A DNA stretch of 64,000 bases from Vibrio ziniensis (lineage in GTDB: Bacteria > Pseudomonadota > Gammaproteobacteria > Enterobacterales > Vibrionaceae), in NCBI RefSeq assembly GCF_011064285.1, contig NZ_CP049332.1:1240001-1304000 (forward strand), read 5' to 3'. This document shows, piece by piece, positions 1 through 8,862 of this stretch (position 1 is its first letter; every line of letters begins with the position of its first letter). The position numbers and the translations under genes are program-made. The notes below the pieces were generated by a model. It saw only the letters and a list, made by a program, of their open reading frames with translations. It ran no database searches and was not told where the DNA came from.

Positions 1-1448
1 ATATTGGCTAGCAAAGCAATATTCGCGATCCAACCTAAACGACGATACCAAAGCGCCATAAACAACAATGTACTCGCCAAGCCTAAGGCCAGCGCTGCAA
101 ATCCATTCTCAATGTTTTCAGCACCTAAACTTGGGCCAATAGTACGCTCCTCGACAATAGTGACGGGTGCGGTCATTGAACCAGCTCGAAGTAACAAAGC
201 CAATTGCTGAGCTTGTTGATGTGTACCAACTCCGGTGATCCGAAAACTCTCAGGCAATACAGACTGGATGGTTGCGACGCTAATAACTTCATTATTCTGA
301 GTCAACGTCCCATCAGGCATACGACCATACTCACTAAATACGGTCGCCATCGGTTTGCCGATGTGAGTTTTGGAAAACGTGGTCATCTGCTTTCCACCCT
401 CACTATCTAAGGTAATGTTGACCTCTGCTTGTCCCAGTTCTCCGGCACTGGCTCTCGCATCAAGAATATGCGTTCCTGTCAAAACAGGAGTTTTTGCAAC
501 AATGACACTTTCCCCCTGCGCGTTATTGATGAACTGTCTATTGGCACCACGAGTTGGAAGCACTTCGTAAAATGCGAGCGTTGCTGTCGAACCAATAACG
601 TCTTTCGCCACCGCAGGATCTTGTACTCCCGGCAATTCAATTCGAATACGATTTTCACCTTCTCTCTGAACTAATGCCTCGGTCACTCCTAGTTCTTCAA
701 TACGGCTTCTCATAATCTGTAGATTTTGCTGGACGGTTCTCGTTCGCAAGTCGCTTTTATCTTTTTCATTGAGCTGAAGTTTTAACTTTTGCCCATCACG
801 AATTATTTGCCATTGTGGCAATTGACTCGCTACAAACGTTCTTACCTCCGTTCTTGCCTCATTAGGTAAAGTGAGTTGCAGCTGTTCTTCGTTGATAGAG
901 CTTAGTTGTAACCCTCTAATCCCCTGAGTTCGTGCAAATTCTCTTAGCGCGTTAGCCGCAGCTTCGGCTTGCAATTTATATACAGGTGTTGCATCAACGT
1001 CCAAAAGAAACTGAACACCACCACGCAAATCCAACCCGAGTTTTATTGGCGAAAACCCGAGGTTAAGCATCCAATCCGGCGCGGCTGGGCTTAATGAAAG
1101 TGTCAGTTTTTCAGGATACTGAGCATGTTTAGCGAGAATATCTTTAGCCTTCGCTTGCAGATTCGAGTCAGCCAAAACGACTTGGGTAGTTTGTTGGTTC
1201 GAGTTGATTTTCTTTATTAACACATCCTCTTGAGTGAGAACGTGGTTGATCTCCACTGAGTCAAGATTTAACCCAGCAGAGGATGGTATTTGAATAGCAG
1301 CATCTTCACCATACCAAGTGGGAATAGCGCTTAATGCCATGATGATAATAGTGGTGATTAATACTACATATTTCCATTTGGCGTTGCGATTGGGCAGCGC
1401 TGATGTGCGTCGCTTAGTGGACGCGTTAAAAATAGAATGATTAAACAT
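1..1448 (-). CDS. secD: Protein translocase subunit SecD (SecD2 type), C-terminus outside window
   Basis: SecD works with SecF in the inner membrane, using the ion gradient to help pull secreted proteins out of SecYEG. The minus-strand reading frame begins at an ATG at 1448 and stays open to the window edge (about 482 codons), so the C-terminus lies outside. Seen: one N-terminal membrane segment near residues 28-42, a long periplasmic P1 region, the SecD signature LGLDLRGGVQFLLDVD, a second conserved block (MRSRIEELGVTEALVQREGENRIRIELPGVQ, split here as MRSRIEELGVTEALV then ENRIRIELPGVQ) and the start of the transmembrane bundle (GFAALALGLASTLLFMALWY). It lies just downstream of a VemP-like gene on the same strand, the arrangement of secDF2 in Vibrio alginolyticus, so I read it as the second, regulated copy. 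secF is expected beyond the edge. The ribosome-binding region is weak and can pair with the sequence just after the upstream stop codon. Confidence 0.93.
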   Translation of the reverse strand, partial: MFNHSIFNASTKRRTSALPNRNAKWKYVVLITTIIIMALSAIPTWYGEDAAIQIPSSAGLNLDSVEINHVLTQEDVLIKKINSNQQTTQVVLADSNLQAKAKDILAKHAQYPEKLTLSLSPAAPDWMLNLGFSPIKLGLDLRGGVQFLLDVDATPVYKLQAEAAANALREFARTQGIRGLQLSSINEEQLQLTLPNEARTEVRTFVASQLPQWQIIRDGQKLKLQLNEKDKSDLRTRTVQQNLQIMRSRIEELGVTEALVQREGENRIRIELPGVQDPAVAKDVIGSTATLAFYEVLPTRGANRQFINNAQGESVIVAKTPVLTGTHILDARASAGELGQAEVNITLDSEGGKQMTTFSKTHIGKPMATVFSEYGRMPDGTLTQNNEVISVATIQSVLPESFRITGVGTHQQAQQLALLLRAGSMTAPVTIVEERTIGPSLGAENIENGFAALALGLASTLLFMALWYRRLGWIANIALLAN

Positions 1449-1454
1449 ATTTGC

Positions 1455-1571
1455 TCTTTGTCTTATTGAGCTTACGGCATAGCCGAACAGCAGGTAGCCC
1501 AACACCACCTAAACATGAGGTGATTGGATACCCAATAAAGTGTTATTTGCTTAAAAGCGTGGAGACAAAAA
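1455..1571 (-). promoter_or_regulatory. Possible stem masking the secD ribosome-binding site
   Basis: On the minus-strand mRNA, UUUUUGUCU (plus positions 1563-1571) starts two bases after the stop codon of the VemP-like gene and can pair with AGACAAAGA (1455-1463), which covers the purine-rich stretch just before the secD ATG. A smaller CACCU/AGGUG hairpin sits between the two arms. A ribosome stalled at the end of the upstream gene would cover the first arm and free the secD start, as described for vemP-secDF2 in V. alginolyticus. The pairing is seen in the sequence; its function is inference. Confidence 0.55.
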
Positions 1572-1573
1572 CA

Positions 1574-2056
1574 TCAAATATGATGGATAAAGCGGTACTG
1601 TAAGTTTGACTCTTTCCAGCCGTTTAGACGACCTCGCCCAGAATTGAATAGAGTCCAAGGATAACGTGGTAATGCAACAGCATATCCAAGACAAAGTTCA
1701 GGCACATTGGGCAATAAGATTTCTGCCGCGAGCAGATATTCGGGATGATCATCTTCAAAAGACAATCCCGACATACTGATGCAGCGCTGATTGACGGTAG
1801 GTGCATACCATAAGCCATCATTCAATGACCTATCATGCTGAGCTGTGTTAGTACTTTTTGCAGAATCAGAAGTATGAAAACTAAGATGTTCATCTTGTTG
1901 GATGTTAGAGTAACTCCCTGCATTAATCTGCGCAAAAGCCTTCCAGGTTGAATTCTCAGCAACACCAGAATAAACAGACACTAATACACTGACGAATAGT
2001 AATATCGTCAGTGTGCGCATGAGAGAAAATAAACTCGTTTTCATACTTAATATCAT
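1574..2056 (-). CDS. vemP: VemP-like Sec-export-monitoring arrest peptide
   Basis: A 160-residue secreted protein (156 if the ATG at 2044, MKTSLFSLM, is used; that start gives the more usual signal peptide). It has a positively charged N-terminus, a hydrophobic core (TLTILLFVSVLVSVYSG) and no recognised enzyme domain. VemP of Vibrio alginolyticus is a 159-residue exported protein encoded directly upstream of secDF2; it stalls its own ribosome until it is engaged by the export machinery and so sets SecDF2 level. Size, signal peptide, position 125 bases before secD and a basic, aromatic C-terminal tail (GRGRLNGWKESN followed by LQYRFIHHI) all fit. I did not align it with VemP, so which residues make up the arrest motif is not established. 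The name rests mainly on context. Confidence 0.75.
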   Translation of the reverse strand: MILSMKTSLFSLMRTLTILLFVSVLVSVYSGVAENSTWKAFAQINAGSYSNIQQDEHLSFHTSDSAKSTNTAQHDRSLNDGLWYAPTVNQRCISMSGLSFEDDHPEYLLAAEILLPNVPELCLGYAVALPRYPWTLFNSGRGRLNGWKESNLQYRFIHHI

Positions 2057-2109
2057 TGGGGCAAATGCATCTTTTTCAATCTATTGAGTGCAAATGCCCT
2101 CTGTGAGCC

Positions 2110-2949
2110 TTAACGCTTAACCGGCATTTCGTCAGTCCACTTGATGTTAAGATCACGCTGTGGGAACGGTATGCTCAAGCCTGCCTCTTCAATTCTTGAT
2201 TTGATCTGCTTTTGGATTGCCCAATAAGTATCCCAGTACTGGTCTGTTGGAGCCCAAGCTCGCAATTGCAGGTTAACAGAGCTATCTGCAAGCATATGGA
2301 CAATCACTTTTGGTTCAGGATCTTTAAGAATCGCCTCTTGCTCTGACGCCAATTTATTCAGAACTTCCAAGCCTACTTCAACCGAGTCTTTGTAAGAAAT
2401 ACCAATGGTAATATCCATACGGCGTTTGTTATTACGGCTAAAGTTCCTAATCGTAGAGCCCCAAACCACACTGTTTGGACTGGAGATGTACAAACCGTCA
2501 GCGGTTTCAAAAACCGAAGTAAACAAACCAATATCGGTTACTTTGCCTGAGTAACTACTAAACTCAACAAATTCACCTTTCTTAATCGGTTTAAGAAATA
2601 GGATCATAATCCCAGCGGCGATGTTGCTTAACGTGTCTTTAAGCGCCAAACCAATCGCTAAGCCTGCTGCACCCAACAAGGCAACCAAGCTGGCAGTGTT
2701 GACACCAAATAAGTCAAGGATAATAACCAGAGCGACGAGATAAACCGCGTAATAGGCGACTTGGGAAAGTAGGCGAGAAACAATTTCATCGCCGCCACTT
2801 AACTTTTCAGCGGCCTTGTGAACACCACGTCTTACGATCTTAGAAACGATTGATGCGACGATAAAAACGACGATCGTGAGCAAGCTGTTTTGCGTCAGCT
2901 GAATAATCAGGTCTTGATGTAATTCGTAAAGATTAACTAAAGTTTCCAT
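2110..2949 (-). CDS. mscS: Small-conductance mechanosensitive channel, MscS family
   Basis: An inner-membrane channel that opens under membrane tension and releases solutes during hypo-osmotic shock. At 279 residues it is close to E. coli MscS (286). Membrane segments are visible around residues 20-40, 63-83 and 88-115. The third is the pore helix, rich in Gly and Ala (ALLGAAGLAIGLALKDTLSN), followed by the MscS beta domain (FLKPIKKGEFVEFSSYSGKV) and the C-terminal alpha/beta cage. The gene stands alone on the minus strand, 46 bases after the antiporter gene and possibly co-transcribed with it. Other MscS-like paralogues are common in vibrios, so orthology to E. coli mscS itself is not proven. 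Confidence 0.93.
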   Translation of the reverse strand: METLVNLYELHQDLIIQLTQNSLLTIVVFIVASIVSKIVRRGVHKAAEKLSGGDEIVSRLLSQVAYYAVYLVALVIILDLFGVNTASLVALLGAAGLAIGLALKDTLSNIAAGIMILFLKPIKKGEFVEFSSYSGKVTDIGLFTSVFETADGLYISSPNSVVWGSTIRNFSRNNKRRMDITIGISYKDSVEVGLEVLNKLASEQEAILKDPEPKVIVHMLADSSVNLQLRAWAPTDQYWDTYWAIQKQIKSRIEEAGLSIPFPQRDLNIKWTDEMPVKR

Positions 2950-2995
2950 GGTTCTTCCGTTTTGAATGACAAGTCTTTATTTAAATGAATCCCGT

Positions 2996-3964
2996 TCATA
3001 GCGCGTTATAGATGAGATAAGCGTTGTAAGTGACATAACACAGTAGAAGTATCAAGCCTTCCGAACGATTAATGCTCTTTGTTTTTCCCCAGAACAATGC
3101 GGTAAACAACAAGATAAGAGTGGCTATCAGCATTGATGTCCAATCGCGCCAAAACACTTCTGCGCCAATGTTACTGATAGGTTCAATCGTTCCAGCAATA
3201 CCAATCACCGCTAACGAGTTAAACATATTTGAACCAACGACATTACCTACCGCTATATCGTGTTCACCTTTTCGTGCAGCAGCGATTGACGCAGCTAACT
3301 CAGGCAAAGATGTGCCTAGCGCAACAATCGTCAGACCAATGAGTAAATCACTCACACCTAATTGTGTTGCAATTTCAACCGCCCCCCAAACCAACACTCT
3401 TGAGCTGGCGATCAGCAATAGAAGTCCAAGCACTAACCAGAAAATCGCGCGCTTTAATGGCATGTTTTGCTGAGAAATTTCTTCACTAAACTCTTTGTCT
3501 AAAGAATCATTCTTACCCTTGATAGCCTGCCAAATTGACCAACAAATGAGGAATAGGAAGCCACCGAGCAATAACCAAGCTTCCATCGTGCTAATGTCGT
3601 GATTCCAAAGCATTGCTCCAACAACTAAAGTAATGATCAAAAGAATCGGTAACTCTTTACGAATAATATTCGAGTGAACAGCGATGGGAGCTATGATGGC
3701 CGTTAAACCAAGAATTAAAGTGATGTTAACGATGTTAGAACCTAGCGCATTACCTAATGCTAACGGCGAGTTACCGTCCATCGCAGCCATCATGGATACC
3801 ACCATTTCTGGCGCCGATGTGCCAAATCCAACCACCAGCATACCTACAAGTAAAGGTGGCATACCGGCATGATTTGCACTTGCCGCTGCGCCGTCAACAA
3901 ATCTGTCTGCACTCCAAACAAGTAATGCAAAACCAACAACAATAGCAAGCATCGCTAGCAACAT
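2996..3964 (-). CDS. Calcium/sodium (CaCA superfamily, YrbG-like) cation antiporter
   Basis: A 322-residue, ten-segment inner-membrane cation/Ca2+ exchanger. The two inverted alpha repeats that form the ion site are clear: GFGTSAPEMVVSMMAA with ALGNALGSNIVN in the first half, and ALGTSLPELAASIAAA with AVGNVVGSNMFN in the second. Both acidic residues in the PE motifs are kept. The usual label is Ca2+/Na+ antiporter. However, the leader upstream looks like a yybP-ykoY riboswitch, which senses Mn2+, so manganese export is a reasonable alternative or additional role. It is on the minus strand, followed by the mscS-type gene. Confidence 0.9.
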   Translation of the reverse strand: MLLAMLAIVVGFALLVWSADRFVDGAAASANHAGMPPLLVGMLVVGFGTSAPEMVVSMMAAMDGNSPLALGNALGSNIVNITLILGLTAIIAPIAVHSNIIRKELPILLIITLVVGAMLWNHDISTMEAWLLLGGFLFLICWSIWQAIKGKNDSLDKEFSEEISQQNMPLKRAIFWLVLGLLLLIASSRVLVWGAVEIATQLGVSDLLIGLTIVALGTSLPELAASIAAARKGEHDIAVGNVVGSNMFNSLAVIGIAGTIEPISNIGAEVFWRDWTSMLIATLILLFTALFWGKTKSINRSEGLILLLCYVTYNAYLIYNAL

Positions 3965-4096
3965 AGTCGAGCTCCTGAAAGTGACTGGATTTTAAAAGCA
4001 GGTAAGTTAGAGCGGAGACGCGATTCAACCATAGAAATGGATAAGCGCGGATAAAAGAAAATAGCTGTCATCGTAAGAAAATGCCCTTTCACAATT

Positions 4097-4135
4097 GGGT
4101 CGGCGAACGATTAAGCAATAATAAAGATCCGACCC
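4097..4135 (-). repeat. Hairpin in the antiporter leader
   Basis: Seven-base inverted repeat GGGTCGG (4097-4103) with CCGACCC (4129-4135) lies between the putative riboswitch aptamer and the antiporter gene. It may belong to the expression platform. No U-run follows it, so it is not a classical terminator. Confidence 0.4.
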
Positions 4136-4145
4136 GAACCTTCAT

Positions 4146-4262
4146 ATTGCTTAAGTCTTGCCAGAACCAGATAGGACGTGAATACCACAAGCGTAAGGCT
4201 TGGAGACTGTTGACATTCACTCTTCTAAATTAGAAGAAGGCTACTCCCTTAAACAGAGCTGG
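4146..4262 (-). promoter_or_regulatory. yybP-ykoY (manganese-sensing) riboswitch candidate
   Basis: Read on the minus strand this leader contains, in order, GGGAGTAGCC (4248-4239), GTCAACAGTCTCC (4214-4202) and GGCAAGAC (4162-4155). These match the conserved blocks I recall for the yybP-ykoY family: GGGGAGUAGC at the 5' end, a GUCAACA-type loop and a GCAAGAC loop. TTAAG just before the first block can pair with CTTAA just after the last, closing the element. It lies about 180 bases upstream of a CaCA-type cation antiporter, a gene class known to be controlled by this riboswitch. Motif order and context support the call; the full secondary structure was not modelled. Confidence 0.68.
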
Positions 4263-4315
4263 ATTGTACATGATGAATATGACGTGCTTCAAATATTTAT
4301 TTGATAAATAAATGA

Positions 4316-4608
4316 ACTAACACCAGCAACTTAGGCGGAAAACATTTCACTCCTAAAGTTGTTGCAAACCAGAAAGTTAATATTGGAGATACTCTGATTG
4401 AGTTTAAACACTCAGAGATTAAAAAGTTGGGCTATGACCTTACAACTTTTATTATTGTGATGAATTCAAGAGAATACTTAGACGTCTTCCCTATTAAAGA
4501 AACTGGTTATATAGACTTCGGCAAAAAAATTCTATTGACGTGCTAATCACACATTTCGCTAAAAAAACAGCGACGATTGAACGTGAGCCAAAAGAAAAAA
4601 ATAGGTAA
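4316..4608 (+). pseudogene. Remnant of a PTS EIIA (glucose/beta-glucoside family) domain, frameshifted
   Basis: An open stretch without a start codon (TGA at 4313) translates as NLGGKHFTPKVVANQ followed by KVNIGDTLIEFKHSEI and KLGYDLTTFIIVMNSREYLD. This fits the C-terminal half of an EIIA-Glc-type domain (pattern: N-L-x-G-x-x-F, V-x-x-G-D-x-L-x-E-F, G-Y-D-x-T-T). The frame ends with TAA at 4544-4546. Adding one A to the seven-A run near 4522-4528 would continue it as NSIDVLITHF to a TAA at 4606-4608. The N-terminal part with the phosphorylated His is absent. I read this as the decayed tail of a lost EIIA or EIIBCA transporter. The match is by eye. Confidence 0.6.
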
Positions 4609-4685
4609 ATATTAGGTATACGAAAACACGCAGTAGAGCGTTATATTTTCAATGGTTACAGAACTGAACAACGAATAGAAAAGCT

Positions 4686-4761
<76 letters not shown>

Positions 4762-4916
4762 CATCGAAAGGACATGTTTACTATGCCACAGCCTAAGAAA
4801 AAAAAAACCGTTTTTTTATTAAATTTCGTCTGTTTGAATAGTAAGTAAGCAATTGAAGTTTAACTGATTAAAATTAACGCACATTAACTTAACTGCCTAT
4901 GATGATTATTATAGTT

Positions 4917-6362
4917 TTACCATTTTCTTGCCAAGCGTCCGAAAATGTTGGGATGGTAATGCCAACAATGATCAAACATACTCATCAACTCAGGGTTTCC
5001 ATAGCGAGATAGAGTAATCGCATGAAAACGGTTCTTAGCGTTTTTCAATCGGTTCACCTGACCTAAAATTTCATCATTTTGCTTAGGTGCGATGAAATCT
5101 GAAATCACCACCAAATCCGCATTCTTGTAAGTTCCGTTTGTCATCAGCTCTACTGATTTCTTCAGAACTGGTTCTAAATCGGTGCCGCCATGGAACGAAT
5201 AACTTAAAAAATCACTTACTTCACGTAAACCATCCTGTTTAGTGAGCTCATAAGTGATGTGCTCAGTCGAAAACAACATAACATAACAGTCACGGTCTTC
5301 AGCCAAAGCAATCTGCATCAGAGCATAGGCTATCGCTTTTGCACATTGTTCAGGAAAACCATGCATTGAGCCAGATGCATCTACGCAGACAATAAATGGT
5401 CCTTTTTCAATATCAGCTTGTTTGTTATTTGGCTTATGCGCTCTGACTTTACGTAGCGTACGTGACTTACCTTGCATTCGGTAATTCATTAAACGCTTAT
5501 CAACTAAGTGCTTATAGAAAATTACCTCTAGCTCTGGATACGCTAGGAAAAGCGTTTCATTCGGCAGCATTTTATTGAGGTCATCGCTTTCATGAATGCC
5601 GACAATATCATCTGTCGCTTCGTCTGATTTCTCTTCGACCATTTGCGGCTCTTCCGTCGGCGCACGGTTTAAATCCGGATCATCAACGTCACTGGCCATA
5701 CGTCCTAAGGTTTCCGCGATCTCCTGCAGCGTTTGATGTTTTTTTAAAAATTCTGCATGGCGCTTCATTACCGTTAAATCACTACGGCTTAGTTTAGCCG
5801 AAGCCATATCCCACAACCTGCCAACGCTGCTTTCATCTCCGGATTCTGTAATTTTGTCCATATTACGCATGGTTTCCATACGCTGATACAGATCAGTCAG
5901 TAGCTTTTCTTTATTGGCTTCAAGCTCCATCACCTGAGCTTGCTTAATTGCATCACTTAATGACTTATACCATTGATCACAAAAGAAATGTGGGAACATA
6001 GGGTTATGAATGCCCTTGTTTTTTTCCATCAAACGGCGAGCTTGTAAATAGAATGCAGAGTGCCACTCAAGCTTTTTGATGACATCATCAATACGTTTAA
6101 AGAAAGTCTCTTCATCCCAATGAATGACTTCCTGATAGTAACCAAGCTCTTGCTGGAAACGCTCAGTTTCACACACTCGGGTAATACGTTTTTTAACGCT
6201 GCCACGCCATTTCAATAGGTGATTTTTGACCGTAGTCCTAACACCTCGGTCTTCCGCCATCATCATGACTTGTGAGCGGGCAAGGAGATCGTTAATCGCG
6301 GTATCAATAATACCGCTATCTGCAATCATGAGAGCAAGGTTTAGCCCGTCAGCACCAAGCAT
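4917..6362 (-). CDS. viaA: VWA-domain protein ViaA, partner of RavA
   Basis: ViaA is a von Willebrand factor A protein that works with the AAA+ ATPase RavA; in E. coli the pair has been linked to respiratory complexes and aminoglycoside sensitivity. I place the start at the ATG at 6362 (MLGADGL, 481 residues) rather than the GTG two codons earlier, because AGGAG sits five bases before it and overlaps the ravA stop. The long N-terminal half is helical and charged. The C-terminal VWA domain carries an intact MIDAS: DASGSMHG near residue 327, GGTD further on and DFIAP near the end. The gene starts 8 bases after ravA ends, so the two are surely co-translated. Confidence 0.93.
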   Translation of the reverse strand: MLGADGLNLALMIADSGIIDTAINDLLARSQVMMMAEDRGVRTTVKNHLLKWRGSVKKRITRVCETERFQQELGYYQEVIHWDEETFFKRIDDVIKKLEWHSAFYLQARRLMEKNKGIHNPMFPHFFCDQWYKSLSDAIKQAQVMELEANKEKLLTDLYQRMETMRNMDKITESGDESSVGRLWDMASAKLSRSDLTVMKRHAEFLKKHQTLQEIAETLGRMASDVDDPDLNRAPTEEPQMVEEKSDEATDDIVGIHESDDLNKMLPNETLFLAYPELEVIFYKHLVDKRLMNYRMQGKSRTLRKVRAHKPNNKQADIEKGPFIVCVDASGSMHGFPEQCAKAIAYALMQIALAEDRDCYVMLFSTEHITYELTKQDGLREVSDFLSYSFHGGTDLEPVLKKSVELMTNGTYKNADLVVISDFIAPKQNDEILGQVNRLKNAKNRFHAITLSRYGNPELMSMFDHCWHYHPNIFGRLARKW

Positions 6363-6370
6363 GATCACTC

Positions 6371-8035
6371 CTATTCAAAAAACTGCACAAGATTCTTATA
6401 ACGCTGAGCGCTTTTCTCGCATTCAGTTTGCGTTGCTTCCAACTGTTGCTGCAATGAGTGTAGTGTTGCTTCCATCGCTGTTGGTAAAGTTGGATCAATA
6501 AAGTTATGTGGTAACGCTCCATGGAACGTTGAACGCACTTTACGCAAATGATGCTCTGCATGTTTTAATTGCGCCATCGCCTGTTCTGTCTTCGCTAACC
6601 AGTCTTGGTAAAGCCCTTCATTCAATCCGTCTTTGGTCACTAGGGAGACCATCACTGATCGATTCGCAATATCTTTAATCACCAGATTGTTCGTTGCATC
6701 TACATCGAATTTAAGACGGCACATATTGGTATTTTGGTTTACGTAACCATAAACATCGCCTTGACCGTCTTTGATCACTCTTTCCAAATCATTCTTTGGT
6801 ACATACACCCAACGGCTATCCCCTTTTTCTGATTCAGAAACAGACATATTGCTTTGCAATAGCGCTAACTTAACAAGATCTGTTGCAGCTCCAATCTTAT
6901 AGCTCTTCGCACCTTTAATGTCGTATTGGTTAATGAGTTTCTTCTTCTTCATTAGCCCGCTAGCGGCTGTTTCTAACGACAACATCATGCCAAATTCAGA
7001 TTCCAATTCATCTTGAACTGAAGCGAGCTCTTCATGGCATAAAGAAATTTGATGCTCAACTTCCAGCTGATCGAAAGCATGACGCAAAGCGAACTCTTTC
7101 ACTACATTATGAACAACTTCACGCGATTCAGGACTATTCCATAAGCAATCTTGTAGCAACAAAATATCCAATGGGTTAATGGCATCACGACCATTAAAGA
7201 ATGCACTCGCCTTCAATAATTTAACAGCTTTCTTCCAGCGGCGGTCAGACACGTACATATCATGGAATGACAAGGAACTATCCTCTACCGCTGACTCAAG
7301 CATATTTTTTAGTTGGTAAAGTTTTTCAAACACTTCATCAGTAAGTGTAAGACTGTCTAACTGCTTCTGCCACTCGTGATATTCTTGGTCTGTAATCGCC
7401 AGACCTGCTGGAATTCTTGCTTCCTGAGGCGTACCGACTGTTAACATGGATTTAAAATTTTGCTTATTTTGAATCCGGTTAACAAACACACGAACCAACA
7501 TGCGATCATATAACGCCTCTAGACCACTATCTTCATCAGGCAGCTCATTCGAAGCTGAAATCAGCAAACGCATCGGCACTCGTTCAATGTCACTGCCATT
7601 CTTAAATGTCTTTTCATTCACGACGGTAAGTAACGTATTCAATATTGCAGGGCCCGCTTTCCAAATCTCGTCCAGAAATACAACTTGGGCAGTAGGAAGA
7701 TAGCCTTTAGTTAAGCGTACATAACGACCATTATCTTTAAGCTCTTGGATGCTTAGTGGACCAAAAACTTCTTCAGGTGTTGAAAAACGAGTCATCAAAT
7801 ATTCAAAGTAACTACTGTTATCAAAAGCTTGTATAAGCCTTTTTGCAATAAGACTCTTTGCAATACCAGGAGGACCTAAAAGGAAGACACTTTCACCTGC
7901 GAGAGCTGCAAGTAAACAGAGTTTGATTGTACTCTCTCTTTCATAAACGCCGTCAGAGAGTGCTTTGGAGAGCTTATTTATGCGCTCTGACAGCAACGCT
8001 TTTTGTCCATGAGAGGCTTGAGTTGGACTGATCAT
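6371..8035 (-). CDS. ravA: MoxR-family AAA+ ATPase RavA
   Basis: RavA is a hexameric MoxR-type AAA+ ATPase acting with ViaA; in E. coli it also binds the inducible lysine decarboxylase. I choose the ATG at 8035 ([10 protein letters not shown], 554 residues), which has AGGAG eight bases upstream; the open frame continues to a TTG at 8053. Visible motifs are Walker A GPPGIAKS, Walker [12 protein letters not shown], sensor-1 region [13 protein letters not shown] and an arginine-finger region YDRMLVRVF. The C-terminal half is the RavA-specific helical and LARA region. The protein is longer than E. coli RavA (about 498 residues). It is first gene of the ravA-viaA operon. Confidence 0.93.
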   Translation of the reverse strand: MISPTQASHGQKALLSERINKLSKALSDGVYERESTIKLCLLAALAGESVFLLGPPGIAKSLIAKRLIQAFDNSSYFEYLMTRFSTPEEVFGPLSIQELKDNGRYVRLTKGYLPTAQVVFLDEIWKAGPAILNTLLTVVNEKTFKNGSDIERVPMRLLISASNELPDEDSGLEALYDRMLVRVFVNRIQNKQNFKSMLTVGTPQEARIPAGLAITDQEYHEWQKQLDSLTLTDEVFEKLYQLKNMLESAVEDSSLSFHDMYVSDRRWKKAVKLLKASAFFNGRDAINPLDILLLQDCLWNSPESREVVHNVVKEFALRHAFDQLEVEHQISLCHEELASVQDELESEFGMMLSLETAASGLMKKKKLINQYDIKGAKSYKIGAATDLVKLALLQSNMSVSESEKGDSRWVYVPKNDLERVIKDGQGDVYGYVNQNTNMCRLKFDVDATNNLVIKDIANRSVMVSLVTKDGLNEGLYQDWLAKTEQAMAQLKHAEHHLRKVRSTFHGALPHNFIDPTLPTAMEATLHSLQQQLEATQTECEKSAQRYKNLVQFFE

Positions 8036-8320
8036 GCTAGCGCTCCTAAGCAATACCTAAATTCGTTCTTATATAAAAGCTTACACATTTGTTATCATTT
8101 AGTTACAACAATAATCCGAATTTGGACGAACTGTTATATCAGATCTATCTTAAGTGCAATATGATGCAATCATAGTTTGCACTTATGCGACATGGAACTC
8201 ATATTAAACACATAAAATAGCAGCGCTAAATATAATTCCGATTGAGATTCTGCAACCAAATACGATAAGGTAGACATACAACGCCGAAGTGGCTCACCTC
8301 CATCAAAATGAAAGATTTGC

Positions 8321-8836
8321 ATGAGCAAAACCATACACACATGGAAACGAATTTCTCTTGTTGAAGAAAATGTTAAGCTTCCTACCGGAAATTCAATTAC
8401 GCACACAACCATTGTGCATCCAGGTGCTGCTGTTATTCTTCCAATAACGGCAGACAATCGCATAATAATGATCAACCAGTTTCGCCCTTCTCTTAAAAAA
8501 TGGTTACTAGAGCTTCCTGCAGGCACCATTGAGAATCAGGAATCACCGCTTGTATGTGCTCAGCGAGAACTCGAAGAAGAAACTGGCTACAGCAGCGACA
8601 CATTTATTAGTTTAGGTCAGTTCACTCCGCTGGCAGGCTTCTGTGATGAAATTCAACATTTATTTATCGCAAAACAGCTATCGAAAACGTCAAGATATAG
8701 CTGTGATGATGATGAAGTGATTGATGTCATTACTCTTTCTGTAGAGGAGATAGAGCAAAAGATCATTAACGGTGAAATAACAGATTCAAAGACCATTGCT
8801 TGCCTGAGCAAAGCAAAGTTATGCAAATATTTATAA
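8321..8836 (+). CDS. Nudix hydrolase (ADP-ribose pyrophosphatase-like)
   Basis: A 171-residue cytoplasmic Nudix enzyme expected to cleave a nucleoside diphosphate linked to another group. The Nudix box is complete: G-T-I-E-N-Q-E, seven residues, then RELEEETGY. The sequence [18 protein letters not shown] ahead of it resembles the ADP-sugar pyrophosphatase group, so ADP-ribose or a similar sugar nucleotide is the likeliest substrate. It is followed 26 bases later by the threonine aldolase gene on the same strand, probably one transcript. The ribosome-binding site is weak (GAAAG). Confidence 0.88.
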   Translation: MSKTIHTWKRISLVEENVKLPTGNSITHTTIVHPGAAVILPITADNRIIMINQFRPSLKKWLLELPAGTIENQESPLVCAQRELEEETGYSSDTFISLGQFTPLAGFCDEIQHLFIAKQLSKTSRYSCDDDEVIDVITLSVEEIEQKIINGEITDSKTIACLSKAKLCKYL

Positions 8837-8862
8837 AAATAAAATACTTATAAGGAATTAAA

